Source: Ruminococcus flavefaciens (GTDB lineage: Bacteria; Bacillota; Clostridia; Oscillospirales; Ruminococcaceae). Taken from it: DNA of 64,000 nucleotides. The stretch is taken from contig DFHF01000028.1 of assembly GCA_002371825.1 (NCBI GenBank), forward strand, positions 1 to 64,000, in the 5' to 3' direction. Of this stretch, positions 14,982 through 22,703 are shown in pieces (within the stretch, counting starts at the first letter, position 1; the number at the start of each line of letters is the position of its first letter). The position numbers were made by a program, and so were the translations under genes. The notes under the pieces are model-generated. The model was not told where the DNA came from. It worked only from the letters and a program-made list of their open reading frames with translations, and did no database searches.

Positions 14982-15803
14982 TTATACATTAGCTGTCTGA
15001 AGATTTCTTATGTAGTGGAAGAGGTATTGCTGAGCGATACCTGCATTATCCTTAGCGAAGGCAGGGAAGCCGTTGGGGTAATATTCGCTGAGCACACGCT
15101 TGATCCAGACGTCAACAGGGAAGGCCTCAGTGCGGTACATACCGAAAAGCAGGACACATTCAGCCACCTTAGGACCGACTCCCTTGATCTTTTTCAGCTC
15201 AGCCCTTGCCTCTTCAATGGGCATTGAGGCGATATCCCTGAGAACGGTCTCGCCGGAGCTCACTCTCTGAGCGGCATCGCAGAGATACTTAGCTCTGAAG
15301 CCGCTCCGGAGGTAGGAAAGAGAATCCGGAGTTTCAGCGGAGAATTCTTCAGGCTCAGGGAACCTGCCCTCGTAGTTTTCACAGAGGCGGTCAATGATAC
15401 CTTTGATACGGGGGATATTGTTGTTCTGAGAGATAATGAATGAGATAAGACATTCCCAGCTGTCCTGTCTGAGGAGTCTGATACCGCCGGCGAATTTGCA
15501 GGCTTTAGCGAGGGTCTCGTCCTCAGAGAACGATTTTTTCAGCTCCGAGTAATTGGTGTTGAAGTCGAAGTAATCCAGCCACTTTCTGAGGAAATAATTT
15601 TCGGAGACATTATGGAAGATGAACTCTCCTTTTTTCAGCTCTGAAACGGTAAGGCAGTCGTTGACGAAGCTTCCGGTATAGGTGCAGCTGTAGTCAGACG
15701 GGATCTTTTTCCACCGGAAGGCCTGACCGCAGTCCAGGGTCTCGTCCAGGTCCAGGTCTGGCTCAGAGACGATAATATCATTGCCTTTTATACAATAATC
15801 CAT
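14982..15803 (-). CDS. 8-oxoguanine DNA glycosylase (OGG1-type) / HhH-GPD base excision enzyme
   Basis: This is a 273-residue protein. It begins with the OGG N-terminal domain signature (LDLDETLDCGQAFRWKKI) and continues with the helical HhH-GPD core: SQNNNIPRIKGIIDRLC, then the hairpin LKKIKGVGPKVAECVLLFG and the PVDVW segment. The Lys in GVGPKVAEC matches the catalytic lysine of human OGG1 and the Asp in PVDVW the catalytic aspartate. It removes oxidised guanine (lyase-type glycosylase) in the cytoplasm. A good ribosome site (AAGGAG) precedes the ATG. Confidence 0.9.
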   Translation of the reverse strand: MDYCIKGNDIIVSEPDLDLDETLDCGQAFRWKKIPSDYSCTYTGSFVNDCLTVSELKKGEFIFHNVSENYFLRKWLDYFDFNTNYSELKKSFSEDETLAKACKFAGGIRLLRQDSWECLISFIISQNNNIPRIKGIIDRLCENYEGRFPEPEEFSAETPDSLSYLRSGFRAKYLCDAAQRVSSGETVLRDIASMPIEEARAELKKIKGVGPKVAECVLLFGMYRTEAFPVDVWIKRVLSEYYPNGFPAFAKDNAGIAQQYLFHYIRNLQTANV

Positions 15804-15855
15804 TGCTTACTCCTTTTTGTAAATATTTAAAATAAAGTTATTTGAGTGTTACCAC

Positions 15856-15884
15856 TTGATTTTTCTATTAAATTATACTAAAAT
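15856..15884 (+). promoter_or_regulatory. Promoter of the TPM lipoprotein gene
   Basis: TTGATT (15856-15861), 17 bases, TAAAAT (15879-15884). Confidence 0.65.
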
Positions 15885-15918
15885 ATTAAGTATATTACAA
15901 GAGTAAGGAATGATTTTT

Positions 15919-16926
15919 TTGAAAAAATTTTCGGCTGTTGCTGTTCTGACAGCGGCGATGACAATAATTAGCGGATGTTCGCTGAAAAAGACTGAAAAGG
16001 CAGAAGATGTTTCAGCGGCTGTATCAACGACAGTGACCACAGAAGAGGCTGTCTCAGAGGAGGCATCTACTGAAGCCGTATCCACGGAAAAAGCAACAGA
16101 GGCACCAAAGAAAGCAGACGATAAGCTCAAGGCTGAGAACGGAAAATACGTTTATGACCTTGCACATCTGATGACTGATGAACAGAAGAAGGCCTGCGAA
16201 GATTACATAAGTACTCTTTACAGCAAATATATGCTGAATGCAGCAGTAGTTACTTCCAGTGACCTTGGAGGAAAGGCACCCTATACCTATGCAGCAGAAG
16301 CTTATTTTACCATATATGGCGGAGAGGGCAGCGGACTGCTCTTCCTTATAAATAATGACACAAATGAGGATCATCTCTACAAGACCGGCACCTGCACTCA
16401 CACTATCGGTGCTGAGGAGGAAAAAACTGCGCTTTACACAGCCACCAGGGAGATAGTCAGCGGTGAATATGATCTTGCGGTAAAGGATATGCTTGGTCTG
16501 GGAGAGGTAAGCTCGGAGCGGGTATTTGATGAGGCAGAGGCCTTTAGTCTTACAGAAATAGCTGCGACAGATAAGCTTCTGGAAGGAGCTTCTGTACCTG
16601 CAGCACTGGCAGCAGTAAGAAACGAGAGCACATCCGGGAAGGATGCTGCTGCCCTTGCAAAAGAACTTTTCGGCCGTCACTTCACAGACGGAAAGGGAAT
16701 AATGATAGTTCTTGACGTAACAAATAAGAAAGCGGCAGCATATTCTCCGGAGCCTCTTCCGGCAGGGGCAGAAGCAGGTCTCAAAAAGGCAAATGAATAT
16801 GCAGCAAAAAGCGACTGGGCAAAGGCAGCTGAGGAGGCTGCAAAGTCATTATCAGGAAATAGTGAAAGCTCAGGCACAGAAAAAACAACAGCATCAGCGG
16901 CAGAGACAGCAAAGAATAACCAATAA
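15919..16926 (+). CDS. TPM-domain lipoprotein
   Basis: This 335-residue protein starts with a lipoprotein signal (lipobox ISGC). A Thr/Glu/Ala-rich tether follows, then a TPM domain (NGKYVYDLAHLMTDEQKKAC, GSGLLFLIN, THTIGAEEEKTALY). The part from about residue 205 (VFDEAEAFSLTEIAATDKLL ... FTDGKGIMIVLDV) looks like a second, shorter TPM-like copy. TPM domains occur in extracytoplasmic proteins linked to photosystem II repair in plants and to membrane stress in bacteria; the biochemical role here is unknown. The TTG at 15919 is preferred over the ATG at 15910 because AAGGA ends right before that ATG, leaving no spacing. The ABC exporter follows after 15 bases, so the two are an operon. Confidence 0.8.
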   Translation: MKKFSAVAVLTAAMTIISGCSLKKTEKAEDVSAAVSTTVTTEEAVSEEASTEAVSTEKATEAPKKADDKLKAENGKYVYDLAHLMTDEQKKACEDYISTLYSKYMLNAAVVTSSDLGGKAPYTYAAEAYFTIYGGEGSGLLFLINNDTNEDHLYKTGTCTHTIGAEEEKTALYTATREIVSGEYDLAVKDMLGLGEVSSERVFDEAEAFSLTEIAATDKLLEGASVPAALAAVRNESTSGKDAAALAKELFGRHFTDGKGIMIVLDVTNKKAAAYSPEPLPAGAEAGLKKANEYAAKSDWAKAAEEAAKSLSGNSESSGTEKTTASAAETAKNNQ

Positions 16927-16941
16927 AAAGGAGGGGCTGTT

Positions 16942-18801
16942 ATGCCGCCGGTTGGAGGTCCGAGAGGAGCGAATTTCCTCACAGAAGAAGAAAAGAAAAA
17001 CGCACCCAAAGTCACAAAGGGACTGTTAAAGAGGATATTCTCGTATCTCAGTCCCTATTGGAAGCAGATGATAATAGTACTTACAGCTATAATCATATCC
17101 TCAGTGCTGAATCTGCTGCCGTCGGTGCTCACAGGTAAGATAATAGATGAGGGGCTTATCGGCCGGAGTATGAACAAGCTGATATTCTATATAGTAATGT
17201 CCCTTGCAGTAACTCTCGGAGCCAATCTTATAGGAGTGCTGGAGAGCTACATGAATACATGGATAGCCCAGCATATCACCTATGATATGAGGAATAAGAT
17301 GTACCGCCACCTGCAGAAGATGTCACAGCGCTTCTTCACATCCAACAATCAGGGCGATATCATAACGAGAATGACCAGCGACATCTCAGGAGTACAGCAG
17401 ATAATCACCAATACGCTTACGAGCATACTTTCCAATTCGATAACACTTATAGTCGCATTGATAGTAATGTTCCGTGCAAACTGGATGCTGGCTATAGTGG
17501 GAATAGTGGTCATACCGCTTTTTGTGATCCCCACAAGGACAGCCGGCAAGACCCGCTGGACTATCACCAAGGAGTCCCAGGCCTGCAGCGACGAGATAAA
17601 CGGCATACTCAATGAGACCATGTCTGTCAGCGGACAGCTGCTTGTCAAGCTCTTCGGTACAGAGGAAAAGGAGTACCGGAAGTACGAGGACGTCAACAGA
17701 CGTATGATAAAGCTGAATATCCGTGAGGGAATGGCCGGACGCTGGTTCAGGGTAGCACTCAGTACCTTTTCCAGCATTGGACCTATGCTGATATATCTTG
17801 CAGGCGGAGTACTTATGATGAAGTATGATTCATCACTGACTGTGGGAGATATCACAGTTCTTGTAGCCCTTCTGGGAAAAATGTACGGACCTGTGAATCA
17901 GCTTCTCAATATACAGGTGGACTGGATAAGGTCAATGGCTATGTTCACAAGAATATTCGATTATTACGATATGCCTGTAGAGATAGAGAATGCTCCGGAT
18001 GCGGTAATTCCGGCAGAGCCTGCCCAGGGCAGGGTGGAGTTCGACCATGTTGGATTCTATTATGATAAAGAACGCCAGATACTTGATGATGTGAGCTTCA
18101 AGCTGGAAAGCGGAAAGTGTATCGCCGTTGTAGGTCCCTCCGGTTCAGGAAAGAGCACACTTGTTAATCTTATACCGAGACTTTACGATGTTACCGCAGG
18201 AACAGTTACCTTTGACGGAACAGATGTCCGCAAGATAGACCTGAGCTACCTCAGGCAGAATATAGGAATAGTAAGCCAGGAGACCTATCTTTTCAACGGA
18301 ACTATCCGGGAAAATCTGCTCTATGCCAAGCCGGATGCCACCGAGGAGGAGCTTATCGAAGCCTGCAAAAAGGCAAATATCTATGACTTCATCCAGAGTC
18401 AGGATACCGGACTTGATACAATTGTAGGAAACAGGGGACTGAAGCTGTCAGGCGGTGAGAAGCAGAGGATATCCATAGCGAGAGTTCTTCTGAAGGACCC
18501 TGCACTTATGATATTTGACGAGGCTACATCAGCACTTGACTCCATATCAGAGCAGAAGATACAGGATGCTATAGAGCCGCTTATCACTTCAAGGACGAGC
18601 ATACTCATCGCCCACAGGCTTTCTACTATCCTTGCAGCTGATGAGATACTTGTAATAAGCAACGGCGGAATTGCAGAGAGAGGAACTCACAGTGAGCTTG
18701 TATCAAAGGGAGGAGTTTACACCCAGCTCTACGAGACACAGTTCAGCAAGGCTGCACAGGTCGCAGAAAAATTTGAGTATACCGAGGGCGAAGGCGAATA
18801 A
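16942..18801 (+). CDS. ABC transporter, exporter type (fused membrane and ATPase domains)
   Basis: This 619-residue half-transporter has a six-helix ABC_membrane domain (about 25-310) and a C-terminal ATPase. Walker A is GPSGSGKST (about 399-407), the Q-loop is VSQETYLFNGTIRENL, the signature is LSGGEKQRISIAR, and Walker B is LMIFDEATSALD, with the H-loop in IAHRLST. All catalytic residues are intact. Such proteins dimerise and export lipids, drugs or peptides. The substrate cannot be told from sequence. It is co-transcribed with the TPM lipoprotein and has an AAGGAGG ribosome site. Confidence 0.92.
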   Translation: MPPVGGPRGANFLTEEEKKNAPKVTKGLLKRIFSYLSPYWKQMIIVLTAIIISSVLNLLPSVLTGKIIDEGLIGRSMNKLIFYIVMSLAVTLGANLIGVLESYMNTWIAQHITYDMRNKMYRHLQKMSQRFFTSNNQGDIITRMTSDISGVQQIITNTLTSILSNSITLIVALIVMFRANWMLAIVGIVVIPLFVIPTRTAGKTRWTITKESQACSDEINGILNETMSVSGQLLVKLFGTEEKEYRKYEDVNRRMIKLNIREGMAGRWFRVALSTFSSIGPMLIYLAGGVLMMKYDSSLTVGDITVLVALLGKMYGPVNQLLNIQVDWIRSMAMFTRIFDYYDMPVEIENAPDAVIPAEPAQGRVEFDHVGFYYDKERQILDDVSFKLESGKCIAVVGPSGSGKSTLVNLIPRLYDVTAGTVTFDGTDVRKIDLSYLRQNIGIVSQETYLFNGTIRENLLYAKPDATEEELIEACKKANIYDFIQSQDTGLDTIVGNRGLKLSGGEKQRISIARVLLKDPALMIFDEATSALDSISEQKIQDAIEPLITSRTSILIAHRLSTILAADEILVISNGGIAERGTHSELVSKGGVYTQLYETQFSKAAQVAEKFEYTEGEGE

Positions 18802-18816
18802 ACGACATAATTCCCG

Positions 18817-18844
18817 TTGACAAAAACGGAATTTCTGATATAAT
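18817..18844 (+). promoter_or_regulatory. Promoter of the alarmone synthetase gene
   Basis: TTGACA (18817-18822), 16 bases, TATAAT (18839-18844). Confidence 0.8.
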
Positions 18845-18872
18845 CAGGTTATAGCAGAAAGGAATGATAAAT

Positions 18873-19565
18873 ATGAGTGAGATGGATTTTTTCAAGCAGA
18901 CATTTGACAATCTTCCGGCAGTAGTGCCGAGGGATGAGAATGTAAGGGAGCAGGTCGCAGAGGTGCTGTATGACTTCATGCAGCTCCAGCATCTTTATGA
19001 TTCTGCAATAGAAGTAGTAAGAACATATCTTAATATAATCGATAACGAATTCAGTGTGAAATTCCAGCGCAATCCCATACATAATATTGAGAGCAGGCTT
19101 AAATCGCCTCAGTCAATAATAGGAAAGCTCCAGAAAAAGGAGCTTCCGCTGACAACTGAGGCTGCAAAGAAGAATCTTCTGGATATAGCGGGAATAAGAG
19201 TGACCTGCTATTACATCACCGATATTTATTCGGTAGTCGAGATGCTTTCCCGCCGTGATGATTTCACCATTCTCAAGCAGAAGGACTATATCAAGAATCC
19301 CAAGCCCAGCGGATACCGCAGTTATCATATAATAGTGAATGTGCCGGTGTATCTTTCAACTCATAAGACCTATGCGCCGGTTGAGATACAGATACGCACG
19401 ATTGCCATGGATTTCTGGGCAAGTCTGGAGCATCAGCTCAAGTATAAGACGACTGCAGCGATACCGCCTGAGATATCAGAGGAGCTGAAGGACTGTGCAG
19501 AGCGGATAGCTATGACAGATATAGAGATGCAGAAGATATTCATGGAGATAAGCGACCTTGAATAG
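18873..19565 (+). CDS. Small alarmone synthetase (RelQ/YjbM-like (p)ppGpp synthetase)
   Basis: This is a 230-residue stand-alone RelA/SpoT synthetase domain without a hydrolase (HD) or regulatory TGS/ACT part. Motifs are IESRLKSPQSIIGKLQKK, DIAGIRVTCYYITDIYSVVE, QKDYIKNPKPSGYRSYH and VEIQIRTIAMDFWASLEHQLKYK. The last includes the catalytic Glu (EIQIRT) and the substrate-binding Arg and His. It makes (p)ppGpp from GDP/GTP and ATP under stress. The ATG at 18873 has AAGGA at a 9-base distance, while the ATG at 18864 abuts it. It is monocistronic, with a promoter and a terminator. Confidence 0.9.
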   Translation: MSEMDFFKQTFDNLPAVVPRDENVREQVAEVLYDFMQLQHLYDSAIEVVRTYLNIIDNEFSVKFQRNPIHNIESRLKSPQSIIGKLQKKELPLTTEAAKKNLLDIAGIRVTCYYITDIYSVVEMLSRRDDFTILKQKDYIKNPKPSGYRSYHIIVNVPVYLSTHKTYAPVEIQIRTIAMDFWASLEHQLKYKTTAAIPPEISEELKDCAERIAMTDIEMQKIFMEISDLE

Positions 19566-19573
19566 AATACACG

Positions 19574-19603
19574 AAAGCTCCCGGGATACGGGAGCTTTTC
19601 TGC
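19574..19603 (+). terminator. Terminator after the alarmone synthetase gene
   Basis: AAAGCTCCCG pairs with CGGGAGCTTT around GGATA, followed by Ts. Confidence 0.85.
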
Positions 19604-19664
19604 TATATTGCGACATGATACAACAGGATATATCAAAATGCACCCGTTCACAATATCGAACCAC

Positions 19665-19912
19665 TATGATATAATGAATGCATACGCATTCATTATAAAT
19701 TTATAAAAATGCCCTTGCAGATACGCAGATCAGAGATCTGCTCCCTGCATATCGGGCGATTATATCATAACGCTTGCGCTTTTATGATATAATAAATGCA
19801 TACGCATTCATTATAAATTTATTAAAATGCCCTTGCAGATACGCAGATCAGAGATCTGCTCCCTGCATATCGGGCGATTATATCATAACGCTTATGCTTT
19901 TATGATATAATA
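19665..19912. repeat. Tandem 118-bp palindromic intergenic element with 11-bp terminal inverted repeats (two full copies plus the start of a third)
   Basis: Units begin at 19665 and 19783, and the first 12 bases of a third at 19901; the period is exactly 118. The two full units differ at four positions. Each holds a 105-bp body bounded by TATGATATAAT and its exact inverse ATTATATCATA, then a 13-base spacer. Inside is GCAGATC-AGA-GATCTGC nested in GCAG/CTGC and GCCC/GGGC, plus a GCATAC-type hairpin. The left end is also an extended -10 promoter box (TGA-TATAAT). The copy at 19901 lies 26 bases before the DUF6514-like gene and may drive it. There is no reading frame of note. This fills the 370-base gap between the genes. 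Confidence 0.9.
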
Positions 19913-19937
19913 AAAGAAAAAAGAAAGGAGAAAAAAG

Positions 19938-20240
19938 ATGTTCAGTATAGTCAGAAAGATAAAACGGGAGGTAAGAGACAGGACTGTATATATGGAGATA
20001 TACGGTGACAACAAAGTTGCATACAGAGTAACTGCCGGTAAGATAAGTTTTTTTGGCGACAGCGTGTATACATACGGAGTTGAGGCGGAGGACCAGCTCA
20101 GCGGAGAAAAGGAATCAATACCGGATTTCTCACGCAGTGTTGAGGATGCAGTGGATTTTACCGAGATGATGATAAACGGCCGGATAAGACCGAAGCAGCT
20201 ATATTCAAAAGCACTTAGTTACCTTTGTATATCGATATAA
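19938..20240 (+). CDS. Conserved short protein, DUF6514-like
   Basis: This 100-residue protein has beta-strand character in the middle (VAYRVTAGKISFFGDSVYTYGVEAE) and a helical end (VEDAVDFTEMMINGRIRPKQL). The pattern V.YRV..g.......YGVe followed by a helix ending in P resembles DUF6514, a clostridial family of unknown role. It has a good ribosome site (AAAGGAG). The repeat element directly upstream supplies the only visible promoter-like box. Confidence 0.6.
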   Translation: MFSIVRKIKREVRDRTVYMEIYGDNKVAYRVTAGKISFFGDSVYTYGVEAEDQLSGEKESIPDFSRSVEDAVDFTEMMINGRIRPKQLYSKALSYLCISI

Positions 20241-20259
20241 AAATTTTTTGTGAACTCTA

Positions 20260-20288
20260 TGGACAAAATTGCCGATTTGTGATACAAT
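20260..20288 (+). promoter_or_regulatory. Promoter of the PC4/YdbC gene
   Basis: TGGACA (20260-20265), 17 bases, TACAAT (20283-20288). The leader to the ATG is about 80 bases. Confidence 0.65.
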
Positions 20289-20373
20289 ATAAAGCAGTGC
20301 CAGAAAGCAAAGTATATTGCCGCATGGAGCCAGGACTTTATGCGGAGATGCAATACAGGAAGGAGAAAGAAAA

Positions 20374-20607
20374 ATGGCAGAATTAAAGTATGAGATCACA
20401 GAAGAGATCGGAGTTCTCTCAGAGAACGCAAAGGGATGGAAGAAGGAGCTCAATATGGTGAGCTGGAATGAGCACGATCCCAAGTATGATATCCGTGAGT
20501 GGGCACCGGATCACTCCAGAATGGGCAAGGGAGTAACTCTCACAGCTGATGAGCTTGCAGCTCTCAAGGATCTTTTAAAGGATATCGATCTGGATTCTTT
20601 TGAATAA
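20374..20607 (+). CDS. YdbC/PC4-family single-stranded nucleic-acid-binding protein
   Basis: This 77-residue protein has the core ELNMVSWNEHDPKYDIREW followed by MGKGVTLTADELAALKDLL. This is the bacterial YdbC branch of the PC4 (transcription coactivator p15) family, whose dimers bind single-stranded DNA through a curved beta-sheet. The length matches the family. The start is set by AAGGAG 8 bases upstream. It is probably monocistronic, ending in a branched hairpin terminator. Confidence 0.88.
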   Translation: MAELKYEITEEIGVLSENAKGWKKELNMVSWNEHDPKYDIREWAPDHSRMGKGVTLTADELAALKDLLKDIDLDSFE

Positions 20608-20611
20608 AAAC

Positions 20612-20702
20612 AAAAAGCACCCAAGGCAGCGGCACAGGTCAGAGCTTCAGGCTCAATGATCTGCTTTCCCTACAGGGAGATCGCCTGATGGGTGCATTTT
20701 TT
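20612..20702 (+). terminator. Branched (multi-stem) terminator element after the PC4 gene
   Basis: The outer stem GCACCC/GGGTGC closes around GAGC-TTCAG-GCTC and TCCCT-AC-AGGGA flanked by GATC/GATC. A run of six Ts follows. It is much larger than the other terminators here (about 80 bases of folded RNA). Confidence 0.65.
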
Positions 20703-20708
20703 GCATAA

Positions 20709-20742
20709 AAAACCGGACACTTCTGTGTCCGGTAATTTTTTA
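20709..20742 (-). terminator. Terminator after hom
   Basis: CCGGACAC pairs with GTGTCCGG, flanked by A-rich and T-rich runs. It overlaps the hom stop region and can act in both directions. Confidence 0.8.
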
Positions 20743-21930
20743 GTCAAGAACAGGGATAAGTGCAAGTGCATTTATCTTAGCTGAATACTCAGCAGCCTGA
20801 GTAAATGTGAGCTTATCCTCAGTAATGAATGAGATACCGTCCTCATGCTCATATGAGCCCTCAGGAGTATCACTTCCGGCAGGAACACGGAAATACCAGC
20901 GTGAAGTGAAGTTATCGATATCGTCAACAAAGAGATCGTTGTCTGCGGAATCCCAGGACTGAGAGAAAACAGTTACCTTATGCTTTACAGCCTCGATAAC
21001 ATCGCCCATAACAGCACTTGCAGTCGGGAGCTTTCCGGCGCCTCTGCCGTAGAACATAGCCTGATCTATACCGTCGCCGTAAACGAGAACAGCATTGAAA
21101 ACGTCATTTACACCGGCCATGATATTCTCATGGGAAACCAGCATAGGCATAACAGCGGGGAGTATCTTTCCGTCAGGCTGACGAGTAACAGTAGCGACCA
21201 GCTTGATAGCATATCCGAGAACATCAGCAGCAGCAACATCGCTGAGCTGTACCTTTGAGATACCCTTTGTATAAACGCTCTTAGGATAAACGTGCTTGCC
21301 GAAAACGAGGGAAGAGATAATACAGATCTTGCGGCAGGCATCATGGCCTTCGATATCTGCTGTAGGATCCTTTTCAGCGTAGCCCAGCTTCTGAGCGAGG
21401 GCAAGAGCCTCCTCGAAAGGCATATTATCGTTATACATCTTAGTGAGGATGAAGTTTGTAGTGCCGTTGAGGATACCTGCTACCTTAGTGATATCATTAG
21501 CTGCGAGGCAGCGGTGAAGTGGACGGATTATCGGGATAGCACCGCCGACGCTGGCCTCAAAGAAGAAATTGCAGTTATGCTCCTTGGCAGCCTTGAGGAG
21601 GATATCGCCTTTTTCAGCAACAAGCTCCTTATTTGATGTAGCAACGCTCTTTCCGTGCTCGAGGCAGGCCTTTACGAAAGTGAAAGCGGGCTCAACGCCG
21701 CCCATGCACTCAGCAACGCAGGAGACCTCATCATCGTTGATTATATCGTTGAAATCCTTAGTAAACTTATCTTTATAAGGTGAATCCGGGAAATCCCTGA
21801 GATCGAGGATATACTTTATATCCATTTCAGTACCGGCTCTTTTTTCGATACTGTTTTTATTTTTATAGAACAGCTCAACAACACCTGAGCCTACAACACC
21901 GTGACCTAAAACTGCAAATTTGACTGACAT
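20740..21930 (-). CDS. hom: Homoserine dehydrogenase with reduced ACT region
   Basis: This 396-residue enzyme reduces aspartate semialdehyde to homoserine (threonine/methionine branch). The NAD(P) motif is VLGHGVVGSGV at the start. The catalytic domain has SNKELVAEKG, EASVGGAIPIIRPLH, GILNGTTNFILTKM and DPTADIEGHDACRK. The C-terminus keeps the first and last strands of an ACT domain (SRWYFRV ... ISFITE ... IPVLD) but lacks the usual PGVLAKI helix and the middle strand. It is shorter than Bacillus Hom (about 430). The start at 21930 follows GGAGG by 8 bases. A free-standing ACT gene lies 19 bases upstream in the same operon. Confidence 0.92.
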   Translation of the reverse strand: MSVKFAVLGHGVVGSGVVELFYKNKNSIEKRAGTEMDIKYILDLRDFPDSPYKDKFTKDFNDIINDDEVSCVAECMGGVEPAFTFVKACLEHGKSVATSNKELVAEKGDILLKAAKEHNCNFFFEASVGGAIPIIRPLHRCLAANDITKVAGILNGTTNFILTKMYNDNMPFEEALALAQKLGYAEKDPTADIEGHDACRKICIISSLVFGKHVYPKSVYTKGISKVQLSDVAAADVLGYAIKLVATVTRQPDGKILPAVMPMLVSHENIMAGVNDVFNAVLVYGDGIDQAMFYGRGAGKLPTASAVMGDVIEAVKHKVTVFSQSWDSADNDLFVDDIDNFTSRWYFRVPAGSDTPEGSYEHEDGISFITEDKLTFTQAAEYSAKINALALIPVLD

Positions 21931-21949
21931 ATATTGAACCTCCGGAAAA

Positions 21950-22393
21950 CTATTCAGCGGAGAGGATCTTGACCTCAAGAACGCCGTTGAGTTCAGTAAT
22001 TGAATTGAGAGAATCGAGTTCATCCTCGGAATTGCCTGACAGGCGCAGGGAAATATTCACAGCTGCCGCCCCGTCCACAGGAATACTCTGGTTAACTGTG
22101 AGGATGTTCGCATTCAGATCGTGCAGAAAGACCAGAGCGCTTGAAAGAACGCCCGGGCTGTCGCTGAGGAGCAGATAAAGGTTCACGATCTTTCTCGTAA
22201 ACAGCTCCTCGTATGAAAAAACGCTGTCCTTGTACTTATAATAAGCGCTTCGTGAGATACCGACACGTTTGCAGGCGGATGCAAAGCTTTTTTCGCCTTT
22301 CTGGGCGATGAGTTTTTTCACTTCAAGGACCTTAGAAAAAACCTCCGGCAGAATATCCGCTTCAGCAACGATAAGCTGAGATCTTCTTTCCAT
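21950..22393 (-). CDS. HTH-ACT domain regulator (PheB/UPF0735-like)
   Basis: This is a 147-residue protein. Its N-terminus contains a short helix-turn-helix-like segment (FASACKRVGISRSAYYKYKDSVF) and its C-terminal 75 residues form an ACT domain (VNLYLLLSDSPGVLSSALVFLHDLNANILTVNQSI). Proteins of this build are annotated as UPF0735/PheB in Firmicutes and are usually next to hom or pheA. They probably bind an amino acid. It could supply the amino-acid sensing that Hom itself seems to have partly lost. The start has GGAG 7 bases upstream. Confidence 0.85.
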   Translation of the reverse strand: MERRSQLIVAEADILPEVFSKVLEVKKLIAQKGEKSFASACKRVGISRSAYYKYKDSVFSYEELFTRKIVNLYLLLSDSPGVLSSALVFLHDLNANILTVNQSIPVDGAAAVNISLRLSGNSEDELDSLNSITELNGVLEVKILSAE

Positions 22394-22462
22394 ACTGAAA
22401 CTCCATAAATAAGATCGCACAAATCGTCCGCCGTGGGTGAACAACTGTGCTTTACCTATATA

Positions 22463-22491
22463 CTATACCATTTTTCAGAATAAAAGTCAAG
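22463..22491 (-). promoter_or_regulatory. Promoter of the ACT-hom operon
   Basis: Minus strand: TTGACT (22486-22491), 17 bases, TATAGT (22463-22468). Between this and the MATE promoter (22492-22627) I see nothing but AT-rich DNA. Confidence 0.75.
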
Positions 22492-22627
22492 AGGCAAACT
22501 AAAATATTTCACGCAGTTAACTAAAAACAAATGATAAAAGGGATAAAAAGATATTATCAACAGTCCGTCAGTTATTTTTGCATAAATAACAAATGCAATA
22601 TCGGGAATTATTAAGACGATCAGACAA

Positions 22628-22656
22628 TTGAAAAATATTGAAAAATGTTGTATAAT
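22628..22656 (+). promoter_or_regulatory. Promoter of the MATE gene
   Basis: TTGAAA (22628-22633), 17 bases, TATAAT (22651-22656). Confidence 0.75.
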
Positions 22657-22703
22657 ATAATTTGTTGTACAAAATCAGTTTAACATATCTATAGGGGGAA
22701 AAT

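Noticed and set aside
16054..16680. Minus-strand open frame (208 codons) opposite the TPM gene
   Set aside because: Cys- and Tyr-rich translation typical of a shadow frame; no start signals.
19665..19912. Possible CRISPR array
   Set aside because: The repeat unit is 118 bp with only two full copies and no unique spacers; the copies are joined directly.
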